Assembly: GCA_937902115.1 (NCBI GenBank)
Contig: CALGSR010000096.1
Coordinates: forward strand, 1 to 6,123
DNA length: 6,123 bases
Source: an uncultured Bacillus sp.
GTDB taxonomy: Bacteria; Bacillota; Bacilli; Bacillales; Cytobacillaceae
Reading direction: 5' to 3'
Below the pieces are notes generated by a model. That model was not told the DNA's origin, ran no database searches, and worked only from the letters and a program-made list of their open reading frames with translations. A program made the position numbers and the translations under genes. Each line of letters begins with the position of its first letter. Position 1 is the stretch's first letter. Positions 1 to 6,013 of this stretch are shown piece after piece.

Positions 1-1
1 G

Positions 2-1024
2 GTTTTTCTGTCCCTTGAGTTTTTCAGCTTTTTAATCTACAACGGCTTAGGTTCGGCAATTCTGTTAATCGTCATTATCGTATTGTTCGCTCGGACAGGA
101 ACGTCAAACTTTGACATGCTCCGTGCTGTGATGGCTTCTGATACACCGCAGCTCGTCGCATCGATGTCAGATGAGTTGAAAATGGGGCTCTTCATCGCAT
201 TGATGATTGCCTTCGGTGTCAAACTGCCAATTCTGCCATTGCACAGCTGGATGGTCAAAGTTCACGTACAGGCACCGCCATCTGTCGTTATGATTCACTC
301 TGGGATTCTCTTAAAAATTGGGGCATACGGAATTATCAAGTTTGGCCTTTTCATTTTCCCAGAGCAATTCCAGCGAATCGCCGGATTCATCGCTCTCTTA
401 GGAGTAATCAATCTGTTATACGGGGCGTTCTTGGCCCTCATTCAGGATGATTTGAAAATGGTGCTTGCTTATTCGTCCATTTCCCATATGGGGATCGTCC
501 TCATCGGGCTTGGCGCATTAAACGAATCAGGGATTCAAGGGGCCATTTTCCAAGTCGTATCACATGGCTTAATCTCAGCACTATTATTCTTTATCGTCAG
601 TGTGCTCTATGAACGCACGCAAACAACCGAAATTCCAAACTTCGGCGGCATGGCAAAAGGAATGCCAATTACATCCGGCTTTTTACTGGCGGCAGGGATG
701 GCCTCATTGGGTCTGCCGGGAACGTCCGGATTCGTCAGTGAATTCATGTCATTCGTTGGTTTGTTTAAAGAAATGCCCGTTCTCGCAGCAGTAGGGGCCC
801 TCGGGATTATAATGACCGCCGTCTACTTATTGCGGGCCATTCTCAATATTACGTTTGGTGAGGCACACAGGGAGTGGGACGGAGCAACGGATTTACGCCC
901 GCTTGAATACGTACCGGCTGTTGTGTTGACCGCGTTCATTGTTCTAATTGGGGTAGCACCGAATCTGTTAGGTCAACCGCTGCAAGCAACGATTGAAATA
1001 CTGATGCACGGGATAGGAGGGTGA
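2..1024 (+). CDS. nuoM: NADH-quinone oxidoreductase subunit M (NuoM), 3' part
   Basis: This is the C-terminal 340 residues of an antiporter-like membrane subunit of respiratory complex I, which moves protons across the cytoplasmic membrane when NADH reduces quinone. The frame is open from base 2 to the TGA at 1022-1024, so the N-terminus (about 150-170 residues by family length) lies upstream of the window; a TTG at base 83 is internal, not a start. Recognisable NuoM blocks are GVKLPILPLHSW (its Lys codon at 221-223 matches the conserved TM7 lysine), QAPPSVVMIHSGILLK (Lys codon 314-316, the conserved TM8 lysine), DDLKMVLAYSSISHMG, and PGTSGFVSEF with the conserved late-helix Glu. Long hydrophobic stretches run throughout. 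nuoN follows after 6 bases, so the two are co-transcribed and probably translationally linked. The first ten or so residues match the family poorly; from FLIYNGLGSA onward the match is good. Confidence 0.95.
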   Translation, partial: VFLSLEFFSFLIYNGLGSAILLIVIIVLFARTGTSNFDMLRAVMASDTPQLVASMSDELKMGLFIALMIAFGVKLPILPLHSWMVKVHVQAPPSVVMIHSGILLKIGAYGIIKFGLFIFPEQFQRIAGFIALLGVINLLYGAFLALIQDDLKMVLAYSSISHMGIVLIGLGALNESGIQGAIFQVVSHGLISALLFFIVSVLYERTQTTEIPNFGGMAKGMPITSGFLLAAGMASLGLPGTSGFVSEFMSFVGLFKEMPVLAAVGALGIIMTAVYLLRAILNITFGEAHREWDGATDLRPLEYVPAVVLTAFIVLIGVAPNLLGQPLQATIEILMHGIGG

Positions 1025-1030
1025 TGGAGG
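1016..1030 (+). promoter_or_regulatory. nuoN ribosome binding site with two GGAGG motifs
   Basis: GGAGG occurs at 1016-1020 inside the last codons of nuoM and again at 1026-1030 directly against the nuoN ATG. The first copy sits 10 bases from the start and lies in AGGAGGGTGATGG, which closely resembles the complement of the 16S rRNA 3' end, so it is the likely functional site; the second is too close to be used for this ATG. The in-frame TGA at 1022 rules out any earlier nuoN start. Confidence 0.75.
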
Positions 1031-2545
1031 ATGGATTTAGAAACATTGTTATCATTTAGATGGAGCATTATGACACCGGAATTCATCATTCTTGGTCTTA
1101 CGGCTGCCCTGACCCTGCTGGATTTATTTATGCCAAAGGACAAAAGCCGGAAGATCCTTGGCTGGATTAGTGTCGTGGGGATTTTAGCTGCCCTTGTTTC
1201 ACTTTTAACTTTACTCGATGTCGAAATGACATCGATTCTATATGACACATTCAGGCTCGATGCCTTTGCCAAGGCGTTTAAACTAATGCTGTTAGTCGGT
1301 GCCGCAATGGTCATTATGCTTGCCATCGGCTATGAACCGAAAGAAGGGATGGGGGGATATAAGGGAGAGTTCTACTATCTGTTCTTAACAGCCTTGCTCG
1401 GAGCAATGATCATGACATCGAGCGCTGATTTAATTACCCTTTTTGTTGGGCTTGAACTGCTTTCCCTTTCGTCTTATGTGTTAGCAGGTCTGCGGAAGAG
1501 AAATCTGCAGTCCAACGAATCGGCGCTGAAATATGTCATTAACGGCTCGATTTCTACAGCGATTACGCTGTTCGGTTTGAGCTATGTCTATGGCTTGACA
1601 GGGACAACCAATATCGCCGAAATGCGAGATATGCTTGTGAGCTTAAATGACACGCAAATCATCTATTTATTCGTGCTTGCTTTCCTTATGATTACGGTCG
1701 GGGTTTCGTTCAAAATTGCCGCGGCGCCATTTCATATGTGGGCACCGGATGTGTACCAAGGAGCACCGACACCTGTTACAGCTTTCCTAAGTGTCGTGTC
1801 AAAAACAGCAGGCTTTGTGCTGTTAATCCGTTTACTACTATCTATATTCGGCAATGCTGCAACGGCCGGACCGAATTCTGTGCCAATTCTCTTGGACATG
1901 CAGAATTACATTGCGGTGATAGCCGGGGTCACAATGGTCATTGGAAACCTCGTTGCCCTCAGGCAGCGCAATATTAAGCGGATGTTTGCCTACTCAAGTA
2001 TCGCCCATGCCGGGTACATTTTAGTAGCCGTTTCCGCACTGTCGGTCTTTATGTTTGATTCGATGTGGTTCTATTTATTAGCCTATTTGTTCATGAATAT
2101 GGGAGCATTTGCGGTTATCCAGCTGTTAACGGAAAAGGCCGGTTCAGAGGATATCAGCCATTTTGCCGGGCTGTACCGCCGCTCACCGCTGTTAGCGATC
2201 GTGATGTCAGTGATGATTCTCTCGCTGGCCGGGATCCCGGGTACCGCGGGCTTCATCGGAAAGTTGAACATTATTACCGGTGCAGCGGTTGTGCCTGAGC
2301 CGCAATACGTTCTAATTGCGGTTATGATTGCCACAACAGTCATCTCTTATGTGTACTATTTCGGCGTCATGGTGCAAATGTTCTTCCGTCCTGCGGAAAC
2401 AATGGAAAAAGTCAAAATTCCGGCTGGTGTCGGTGTTGTTCTCGCGGTCTGCGTCATCGCCACCATCTGGTTTGGAATTCTGCCAAACACGGCATTCGAC
2501 TTCCTGCAAACCAACTTCCATGAGTTTGCGGATTTCATCCAGTAA
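1031..2545 (+). CDS. nuoN: NADH-quinone oxidoreductase subunit N (NuoN)
   Basis: A complete 504-residue antiporter-like membrane subunit of complex I, paralogous to NuoM and NuoL. The length fits the family, with hydrophobic segments throughout consistent with about 14 membrane helices. Key polar residues of the proton path are present: Glu142 in GLELLSLSSYVL, Lys228 in VGVSFKIAAAPFHMW, Lys258 in SVVSKTAGF, and Lys411 in GIPGTAGFIGKLN. A lysine at this last position, where NuoM has Glu, is typical of NuoN. The block FHMWAPDVYQGAPTPVTAF and NIKRMFAYSSIAHAGY are also diagnostic. The ATG at 1031 is the first start after the in-frame nuoM stop and has a good ribosome binding site. It is the last gene of the nuo operon, since a terminator follows 10 bases after the stop. 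Nothing is truncated or missing. Confidence 0.96.
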   Translation: MDLETLLSFRWSIMTPEFIILGLTAALTLLDLFMPKDKSRKILGWISVVGILAALVSLLTLLDVEMTSILYDTFRLDAFAKAFKLMLLVGAAMVIMLAIGYEPKEGMGGYKGEFYYLFLTALLGAMIMTSSADLITLFVGLELLSLSSYVLAGLRKRNLQSNESALKYVINGSISTAITLFGLSYVYGLTGTTNIAEMRDMLVSLNDTQIIYLFVLAFLMITVGVSFKIAAAPFHMWAPDVYQGAPTPVTAFLSVVSKTAGFVLLIRLLLSIFGNAATAGPNSVPILLDMQNYIAVIAGVTMVIGNLVALRQRNIKRMFAYSSIAHAGYILVAVSALSVFMFDSMWFYLLAYLFMNMGAFAVIQLLTEKAGSEDISHFAGLYRRSPLLAIVMSVMILSLAGIPGTAGFIGKLNIITGAAVVPEPQYVLIAVMIATTVISYVYYFGVMVQMFFRPAETMEKVKIPAGVGVVLAVCVIATIWFGILPNTAFDFLQTNFHEFADFIQ

Positions 2546-2555
2546 TGTATGAAAA

Positions 2556-2591
2556 GAGAAGCTTCTTTATTATAGGAGCTTCTCCTTTTTT
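2556..2591 (+). terminator. Rho-independent terminator of the nuo operon
   Basis: GAGAAGCT (2556-2563) pairs exactly with AGCTTCTC (2577-2584). The stem can extend inward through a T-G wobble and two more pairs (to 2566 and 2574), leaving a seven-base loop. One C and then six T follow (2586-2591). It starts 10 bases after the nuoN stop codon, as expected for the end of the operon. Confidence 0.88.
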
Positions 2592-2593
2592 AT

Positions 2594-2783
2594 GAGGCTG
2601 TGTTAAGGGGCCGTGTTGATTTTGAATACTTTGTTGATTGGAGTAGAAGGCACGATAGACTCCTGCTCAGAACAGCGAGACAGGCGAGAGCCTCACGTAC
2701 CGAAGTGTCGAGGAGGCTCAGCGGTCTTCCTAAGGTGCGCGCAGTGCGTGGAACGAAAATCAACAACTAAGTTTAACAGACCC
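2594..2783. repeat. MITE-like palindromic intergenic repeat
   Basis: A non-coding segment with nested inverted repeats. The ends are imperfectly inverted: GAGGCTGTGTTAA at 2594-2606 against GGGTCTGTTAA read inward from 2783. Inside, TTGTTGATT (2631-2639) is an exact inverted match of AATCAACAA (2758-2766), and a second arm, GTTGATTTT (2615-2623), is an exact match of AAAATCAAC (2756-2764). A central hairpin pairs GAGCCTC (2688-2694) with GAGGCTC (2713-2719). Its base composition is more GC-rich than the flanks. From memory, the layout GATTGGAG..AAGG..GACTCCTGC..GAGGAGGCTCA..GGAACGAAAATCAAC matches a dispersed intergenic repeat common in Bacillaceae genomes; I could not search for other copies. 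There is no transposase, so any movement would need one in trans. A small open frame across it (2613-2801) looks spurious. Confidence 0.65.
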
Positions 2784-2937
2784 TTTTTTGTGAAAAATTA
2801 GACATGATGCCCCCAAAAAACGAAGGAAGCATACGAATTATATGAAGTGGACGCGGTGTTTTGTAATAAAATCGAAATAAGTCGAAATATTTTTGTAATA
2901 ATCGAAACCTTTTTGTTCCATAAAGCGTACTATATTG
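2784..2937. other. AT-rich intergenic region with phased TCGAAA motifs
   Basis: No gene is seen here. The stretch is AT-rich and contains TCGAAA three times in the same orientation, at 2872, 2882 and 2902, which are steps of exactly 10 and 20 bases. Two of these copies sit in a longer imperfect direct repeat: TTTTGTAATA at 2859-2868 followed by AAATCGAAA, and TTTTGTAATA at 2891-2900 followed by ATCGAAA. It lies just upstream of the probable ywzB promoter, so a regulator-binding role is possible but unproven. Confidence 0.5.
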
Positions 2938-2966
2938 AGGACAAAAAAGGCAATCAATGGTAAAAT
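2938..2966 (+). promoter_or_regulatory. Probable SigA-type promoter of ywzB (extended -10)
   Basis: The -10 element TAAAAT (2961-2966) is preceded by TGG, giving the extended TGn motif common in Bacillus promoters. At a 17-base spacing lies AGGACA (2938-2943), which matches four of six positions of TTGACA. Transcription would start near 2973, leaving a short leader to the ywzB start. A TTGAGG at 2935-2940 looks better as a -35 but would give a 20-base spacer. This is a sequence-only prediction. Confidence 0.5.
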
Positions 2967-2980
2967 AGAGTTTGGGTTAT

Positions 2981-2987
2981 AAAGGAG
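2981..2987 (+). promoter_or_regulatory. ywzB ribosome binding site, abutting the start codon
   Basis: AAAGGAG is a strong Shine-Dalgarno match but touches the ATG at 2988 with no spacer. The second in-frame ATG at 2991 leaves three bases after GGAG, still short of the usual 5-9. No other common start codon (ATG, GTG or TTG) lies in frame nearby, so initiation is most likely at 2991 or 2988. Confidence 0.6.
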
Positions 2988-3224
2988 ATGATGATAATAT
3001 ACGGTGCTAATTCTTTAATAAGTATTATCTCGCATCTTGTCTTTATTGCTTTAGCATGGTGGGCATTACAGGCAGTTAATTTTGAGAAGTTTTTACGGCC
3101 GAACCGGGTCATGCAAGCGAGGATTCTGTATATTTTTCTCTCGATTATTGTTGGCTCGATCGTGAGTAATTTCTTTCTTGATTATCTTTTTTGGTCACAG
3201 CAGCTGCCTCAAGTCTTCTTTTAG
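2988..3224 (+). CDS. ywzB: DUF1146 (YwzB-like) small membrane protein
   Basis: A 78-residue protein with two hydrophobic helices, about residues 8-30 and 46-68, separated by a short basic loop (FLRPNRVMQAR). This size, layout and sequence style (SHLVFIALAWWALQ, ILYIFLSIIVGS, FFLDYLFWSQQLP) match my recollection of the DUF1146/YwzB family. That family is found in Bacillales, typically near the ATP synthase or nuo genes and upstream of ywmB-murAA. No biochemical function is established for it as far as I know. The start could be either of two adjacent ATGs (2988 or 2991); both are very close to the ribosome binding site, and 2991 is the more plausible by spacing. It has its own probable promoter and no T-tract terminator right after its TAG. 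The next gene is 623 bases away, so co-transcription with ywmB is uncertain. Confidence 0.85.
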   Translation: MMIIYGANSLISIISHLVFIALAWWALQAVNFEKFLRPNRVMQARILYIFLSIIVGSIVSNFFLDYLFWSQQLPQVFF

Positions 3225-3533
3225 AAATATAGGACTTAGTACATGTTCCATTATTGCTAGTTTTAAAGTACAATTCAATTTGTTATGTCCTTTACAAACA
3301 CCGACAACTTAGAGTTTTACACACATAGTGAATCGTCCGGCAAGCCAATGTCATACCGCAACGAATTTGACTTCATGACAAAGTATGAATCATAAAGAGG
3401 GAGCGGTGCGGGGCTGATTATTGCCTCATGACAGAGGTGGCTGAAAGTGTTGGAGTCGGGCTAAAAGGTCTATAGCTGGTTTGTGCAAAAAGGCCTGTCC
3501 GTGTTCACTGTTGATATAACCCCTCTAGGCAGC

Positions 3534-3557
3534 TGATATGGGTTAACATCCATATCA
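3534..3557. repeat. Inverted repeat / hairpin in the ywzB-ywmB gap
   Basis: TGATATGG (3534-3541) pairs exactly with CCATATCA (3550-3557) around an eight-base loop GTTAACAT. An overlapping alternative pairs TAACCC (3517-3522) with GGGTTA (3540-3545). No T-run follows on the plus strand, so it is not a standard terminator; an operator or a chance palindrome are the alternatives. Confidence 0.45.
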
Positions 3558-3830
3558 TTAAGTTTGGTTGAAGGGGGAGCAACAAGAGCGGATACAACCA
3601 CAAAAAAAGAGAGATAAAACCAACTGAATTACGAATGATTGCCAGTGGTATTTTGACCCCTGGTAACACGTGCGCGTGAACTGATTTTAATTCGGTTACG
3701 AATGAGCACAGCTAAAAAGAGAATTAGGTACATAGGGACAGTAAATGTGTAGAACTGTACAAACTCAAAATGTCAAAAAGTGACGACTCATTCGGAGTAT
3801 GATCCTTTATTCCTTGGTAACAATGGTATT

Positions 3831-3839
3831 AAGGAGAGG
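3831..3839 (+). promoter_or_regulatory. ywmB ribosome binding site
   Basis: AAGGAGAGG lies 8-11 bases before the ATG at 3848. An ATG at 3840 in another frame runs into a TGA after three codons (ATG AAC GGA TGA), so 3848 is the real start. Confidence 0.75.
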
Positions 3840-3847
3840 ATGAACGG

Positions 3848-4561
3848 ATGAAAAGGTTATTATACGCATTATTCAGTTTGTCAGTACTCAGTTTTATTAT
3901 ATTTAATATCGCCAGTGCAAAAGGACAGTCAGAAACAGACATAGAAAAAATGGCATCCATTTTGCAGCGCGAGAATATTTTCATCAAGCAATGGTCTTTG
4001 TATGCAAGACAAAAATTGGAAATCCCTGGGGAAGAGCAAAAAAAAGCATTAATGAAGCAATATCCGGATTTAAGTTGGGATGTTTCCGGTGATGAAGAAA
4101 AATGGGAAGCGGCTGTTTCTTTTTCATCAAAAAAGGATATTCAAGAATCAATTCGGATTCTTTCAGCCGGCACGCAAAGTTTTCTGGTCTATGAGGTAAA
4201 AGGATCCGGTTGGAGCGGCGAAACAGAGGAGTTTTTGCAAGGAACGGTCCAAGAGACAATTTTCGACATTTTTCACAAAAACGTCACTATTTTTTCTTGT
4301 CTAGTGGGTGAGTTCGATGATAAGCTAAATGAGTCTTTAGGCTCGAATGCAAATGATTTGTTGAAGGCTTTCGATGCGCGTGAAATTGAAAAGCTAGAGG
4401 AAGCATCTTTTGTTTCAGCTACAGCTTATACTCCGTTGTTCAGTCATTCGATTAAAGGAACATCTAAAGCGATGAATTTGCAGGTTGGTTTGCGAGAGGA
4501 AGGATTGGGCGCAAAGACTACCCTTGTAGTTGGAACACCAATCATTACGATTGAATATTAA
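3848..4561 (+). CDS. ywmB: YwmB family exported protein
   Basis: A 237-residue protein beginning with a signal peptide or anchor: MKR, a hydrophobic core from about residue 4 to 21, then a possible signal peptidase I site after ASA (residues 22-24). The mature part is soluble and mixed alpha/beta, with an acidic, helix-rich N-terminal half. The conserved YwmB motif FSCLVGEF lies at residues 149-156 and the C-terminus ends in TLVVGTPIITIEY, typical of the family. Pfam links YwmB to a TATA-box-binding-like fold; that is a structural resemblance and does not imply DNA binding by an exported protein. The function is unknown. The gene sits 33 bases upstream of murA, a conserved pairing in Bacillus that suggests a role at the cell surface or wall (inference). 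The start is fixed by its ribosome binding site. The frame is intact and the length matches the roughly 240 residues I recall for B. subtilis YwmB. Confidence 0.88.
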   Translation: MKRLLYALFSLSVLSFIIFNIASAKGQSETDIEKMASILQRENIFIKQWSLYARQKLEIPGEEQKKALMKQYPDLSWDVSGDEEKWEAAVSFSSKKDIQESIRILSAGTQSFLVYEVKGSGWSGETEEFLQGTVQETIFDIFHKNVTIFSCLVGEFDDKLNESLGSNANDLLKAFDAREIEKLEEASFVSATAYTPLFSHSIKGTSKAMNLQVGLREEGLGAKTTLVVGTPIITIEY

Positions 4562-4579
4562 TATATAGAGAATGGACGC

Positions 4580-4597
4580 GGAGGGGAATAGACTTTG
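4580..4597 (+). promoter_or_regulatory. murA ribosome binding site and TTG start
   Basis: GGAGGGG at 4580-4586 is followed eight bases later by TTG (4595-4597). Translation from this TTG gives MEKIIVRGG, which matches the known N-terminus of Bacillus MurAA, so the non-ATG start is well supported. TTG often lowers initiation rate, which may tune MurA dosage. Confidence 0.85.
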
Positions 4598-5905
4598 GAA
4601 AAAATCATCGTCCGTGGCGGAAGAAGGTTAAGCGGCACTGTCAAAGTCGAGGGTGCTAAAAATGCCGTTTTACCAGTTATCGCTGCATCATTATTAGCAA
4701 GTGATGGAAAAAGTATCATTCGGGATGTTCCTACGCTCTCCGATGTATATACGATCAATGAAGTCTTACGTTGTTTGAATGCCGAAGTGGTATTTAAAGA
4801 TAACTGTGTGACAGTGGATGCATCTAGAGAGTTGAAAGTGGAGGCGCCATTTGAATATGTGCGAAAAATGCGTGCTTCCGTTCTGGTTATGGGATCATTA
4901 TTAGCAAGAAATGGCCGGGCAAGAGTAGCATTGCCAGGCGGCTGTGCGATTGGCTCCCGTCCGATTGACCAGCACTTAAAGGGTTTTGAAGCCATGGGTG
5001 CAAAGGTGAAGGTAGGGAACGGCTTTATTGAAGCAGAGGTAGACGGCCGTTTACGCGGAGCAAAGGTTTATTTAGATTTTCCAAGTGTTGGCGCAACTGA
5101 AAACATCATGATGGCAGCAGTTCTGGCTGAAGGAACAACGGTGCTTGAGAATGTTGCAAAAGAGCCGGAAATAGTTGATTTAGCTAACTTCCTCAATAAA
5201 ATGGGGGCAAAAGTAAAAGGTGCCGGAACGGGTACAATCAAAATTGAAGGTGTCGATGTCTTATTTGGTGCCGATCATGCGATCATTCCCGATCGGATCG
5301 AAGCAGGAACTTTTATGGTTGCCGCAGCAATTACCGGCGGTGACGTATTGGTGCAAGGGGCTGTACCTGAGCATCTCACTTCCTTGATCGCAAAAATGGA
5401 GGAAATGGGTGTAAAGATTGTTGAAGAACCGGATGGTATTCGTGTGAATGGTTCAAATGATCTGAAAGCTGTCGATATTAAAACGATGCCGCATCCGGGA
5501 TTCCCGACTGATATGCAGTCACAAATGATGGCTTTATTGCTTCAGGCAAAGGGAACCTCCATGATTACCGAAACTGTTTTTGAAAATCGCTTTATGCACG
5601 TGGAAGAATTCCGCCGCATGAATGCTGATATCAAAATCGAAGGACGTTCTGTTGTCATGAATGGGCCGACAAGACTCCAAGGGGCAGAAGTAGCAGCAAC
5701 CGATCTTCGTGCTGCCGCTGCATTAATTCTATCCGGATTAGTTGCCGAAGGCGTAACCCGTGTAACGGAATTAAAACATTTGGACCGAGGCTATGTGAAT
5801 TTCCATGAGAAATTAGCGGGCTTAGGCGCAGACATCGAAAGAATCAGCGAAGCAGACGTCGAAGAAATCATCTACAATCAGCAAAAGCTCGACATGAATG
5901 CCTAA
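4595..5905 (+). CDS. murAA: UDP-N-acetylglucosamine 1-carboxyvinyltransferase (MurA1/MurAA)
   Basis: A cytoplasmic enzyme of 436 residues, the normal family length. It transfers the enolpyruvyl group of phosphoenolpyruvate to UDP-N-acetylglucosamine, the first committed step of peptidoglycan synthesis. It belongs to the EPSP synthase fold with two inside-out alpha/beta domains. Active-site residues are all present: Lys22-Asn23 (AKNAVLP), Arg93 (RKMRASV), the catalytic loop Cys117 in LPGGCAIGSRP, Asp306 in GFPTDMQSQ, Asp370-Arg372 in ATDLRA, and Arg398 in HLDRGY. Cys (not Asp) at 117 predicts sensitivity to fosfomycin-type PEP mimics. Sequence is very near Bacillus MurAA across its length, for example VEGAKNAVLPVIAASLLAS and AEEFRRMN-like VEEFRRMN, and differs mainly at the C-terminal tail. 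The paralogue MurAB (MurZ) is less likely from the overall match and from the ywmB neighbour. Probably co-transcribed with ywmB. In relatives spoIID follows; it is not inside this window. Confidence 0.96.
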   Translation: MEKIIVRGGRRLSGTVKVEGAKNAVLPVIAASLLASDGKSIIRDVPTLSDVYTINEVLRCLNAEVVFKDNCVTVDASRELKVEAPFEYVRKMRASVLVMGSLLARNGRARVALPGGCAIGSRPIDQHLKGFEAMGAKVKVGNGFIEAEVDGRLRGAKVYLDFPSVGATENIMMAAVLAEGTTVLENVAKEPEIVDLANFLNKMGAKVKGAGTGTIKIEGVDVLFGADHAIIPDRIEAGTFMVAAAITGGDVLVQGAVPEHLTSLIAKMEEMGVKIVEEPDGIRVNGSNDLKAVDIKTMPHPGFPTDMQSQMMALLLQAKGTSMITETVFENRFMHVEEFRRMNADIKIEGRSVVMNGPTRLQGAEVAATDLRAAAALILSGLVAEGVTRVTELKHLDRGYVNFHEKLAGLGADIERISEADVEEIIYNQQKLDMNA

Positions 5906-5966
5906 GCGGGTGTGAACGCCTGGCAGGATTGTCTTACTTTCTGCATTCGTAATAATATATGCAAAG

Positions 5967-6013
5967 AAACCACAGGACTTGTGCACAAAATGCACAACGA
6001 ATGTGGTTTTTTT
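5967..6013 (+). terminator. Bipartite Rho-independent terminator after murA
   Basis: Two stacked stems: AAACCACA (5967-5974) with TGTGGTTT (6002-6009), and above it TTGTGCA (5979-5985) with TGCACAA (5991-5997), closed by a five-base loop CAAAA. The stems are separated by a symmetric internal loop (GGAC against CGAA). Seven T follow the CCACA/TGTGG stem (6007-6013). It lies 61 bases after the murA stop and ends the ywmB-murA unit. Confidence 0.88.

Larger units (their letters stand above)
3225..3847. other. Long intergenic region without a convincing gene
   Basis: This is 623 bases between ywzB and ywmB, long for two functionally linked housekeeping neighbours. All plus-strand frames are broken by frequent stops. 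The best small frame, ATG 3285 to TAA 3393-3395 (36 codons), has no ribosome binding site. On the minus strand one frame (3772 down to 3320) runs 151 codons with only three stops and could be a decayed gene. Other structure: a hairpin at 3534-3557; the ten-base direct repeat TTACGAATGA at 3629-3638 and 3696-3705; a small inverted repeat ATTCG/CGAAT at 3690-3703; and a purine-rich stretch around 3567-3620. I found no tRNA, riboswitch or T-box motif. I could not place a convincing promoter for ywmB; TATGAT at 3798-3803 is a possible -10 with no good -35. Confidence 0.6.

Noticed and set aside
973..1326. 117-codon minus-strand frame over the nuoM-nuoN junction
   Set aside because: It is opposite two clearly real genes with intact conserved motifs; it is an antisense shadow.
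2594..2783. CRISPR array or tRNA/rRNA remnant in the structured GC-richer region
   Set aside because: There are no regularly spaced direct repeats with unique spacers, and no cloverleaf or rRNA signature; the structure is inverted, not direct.
2613..2801. 62-codon open frame on the plus strand
   Set aside because: It lies inside the palindromic repeat, lacks a ribosome binding site, and its translation has no protein-like pattern.
3285..3395. 36-codon frame starting ATG at 3285, with TACAAT at 3269-3274 upstream
   Set aside because: There is no Shine-Dalgarno sequence, the -35 is poor, and continuing the frame meets stops at a chance-like rate. Kept only as a note in the spacer description.
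3400..3480. T-box or riboswitch leader around the GGAGCGGTGCGGGG segment
   Set aside because: No T-box sequence (GGGTGGNACCGCG), no terminator/antiterminator pair and no known riboswitch core could be recognised.
4558..4995. 145-codon minus-strand frame over the start of murA
   Set aside because: Antisense to the conserved MurA N-terminus, with no ribosome binding site or recognisable motif; a shadow of codon bias.
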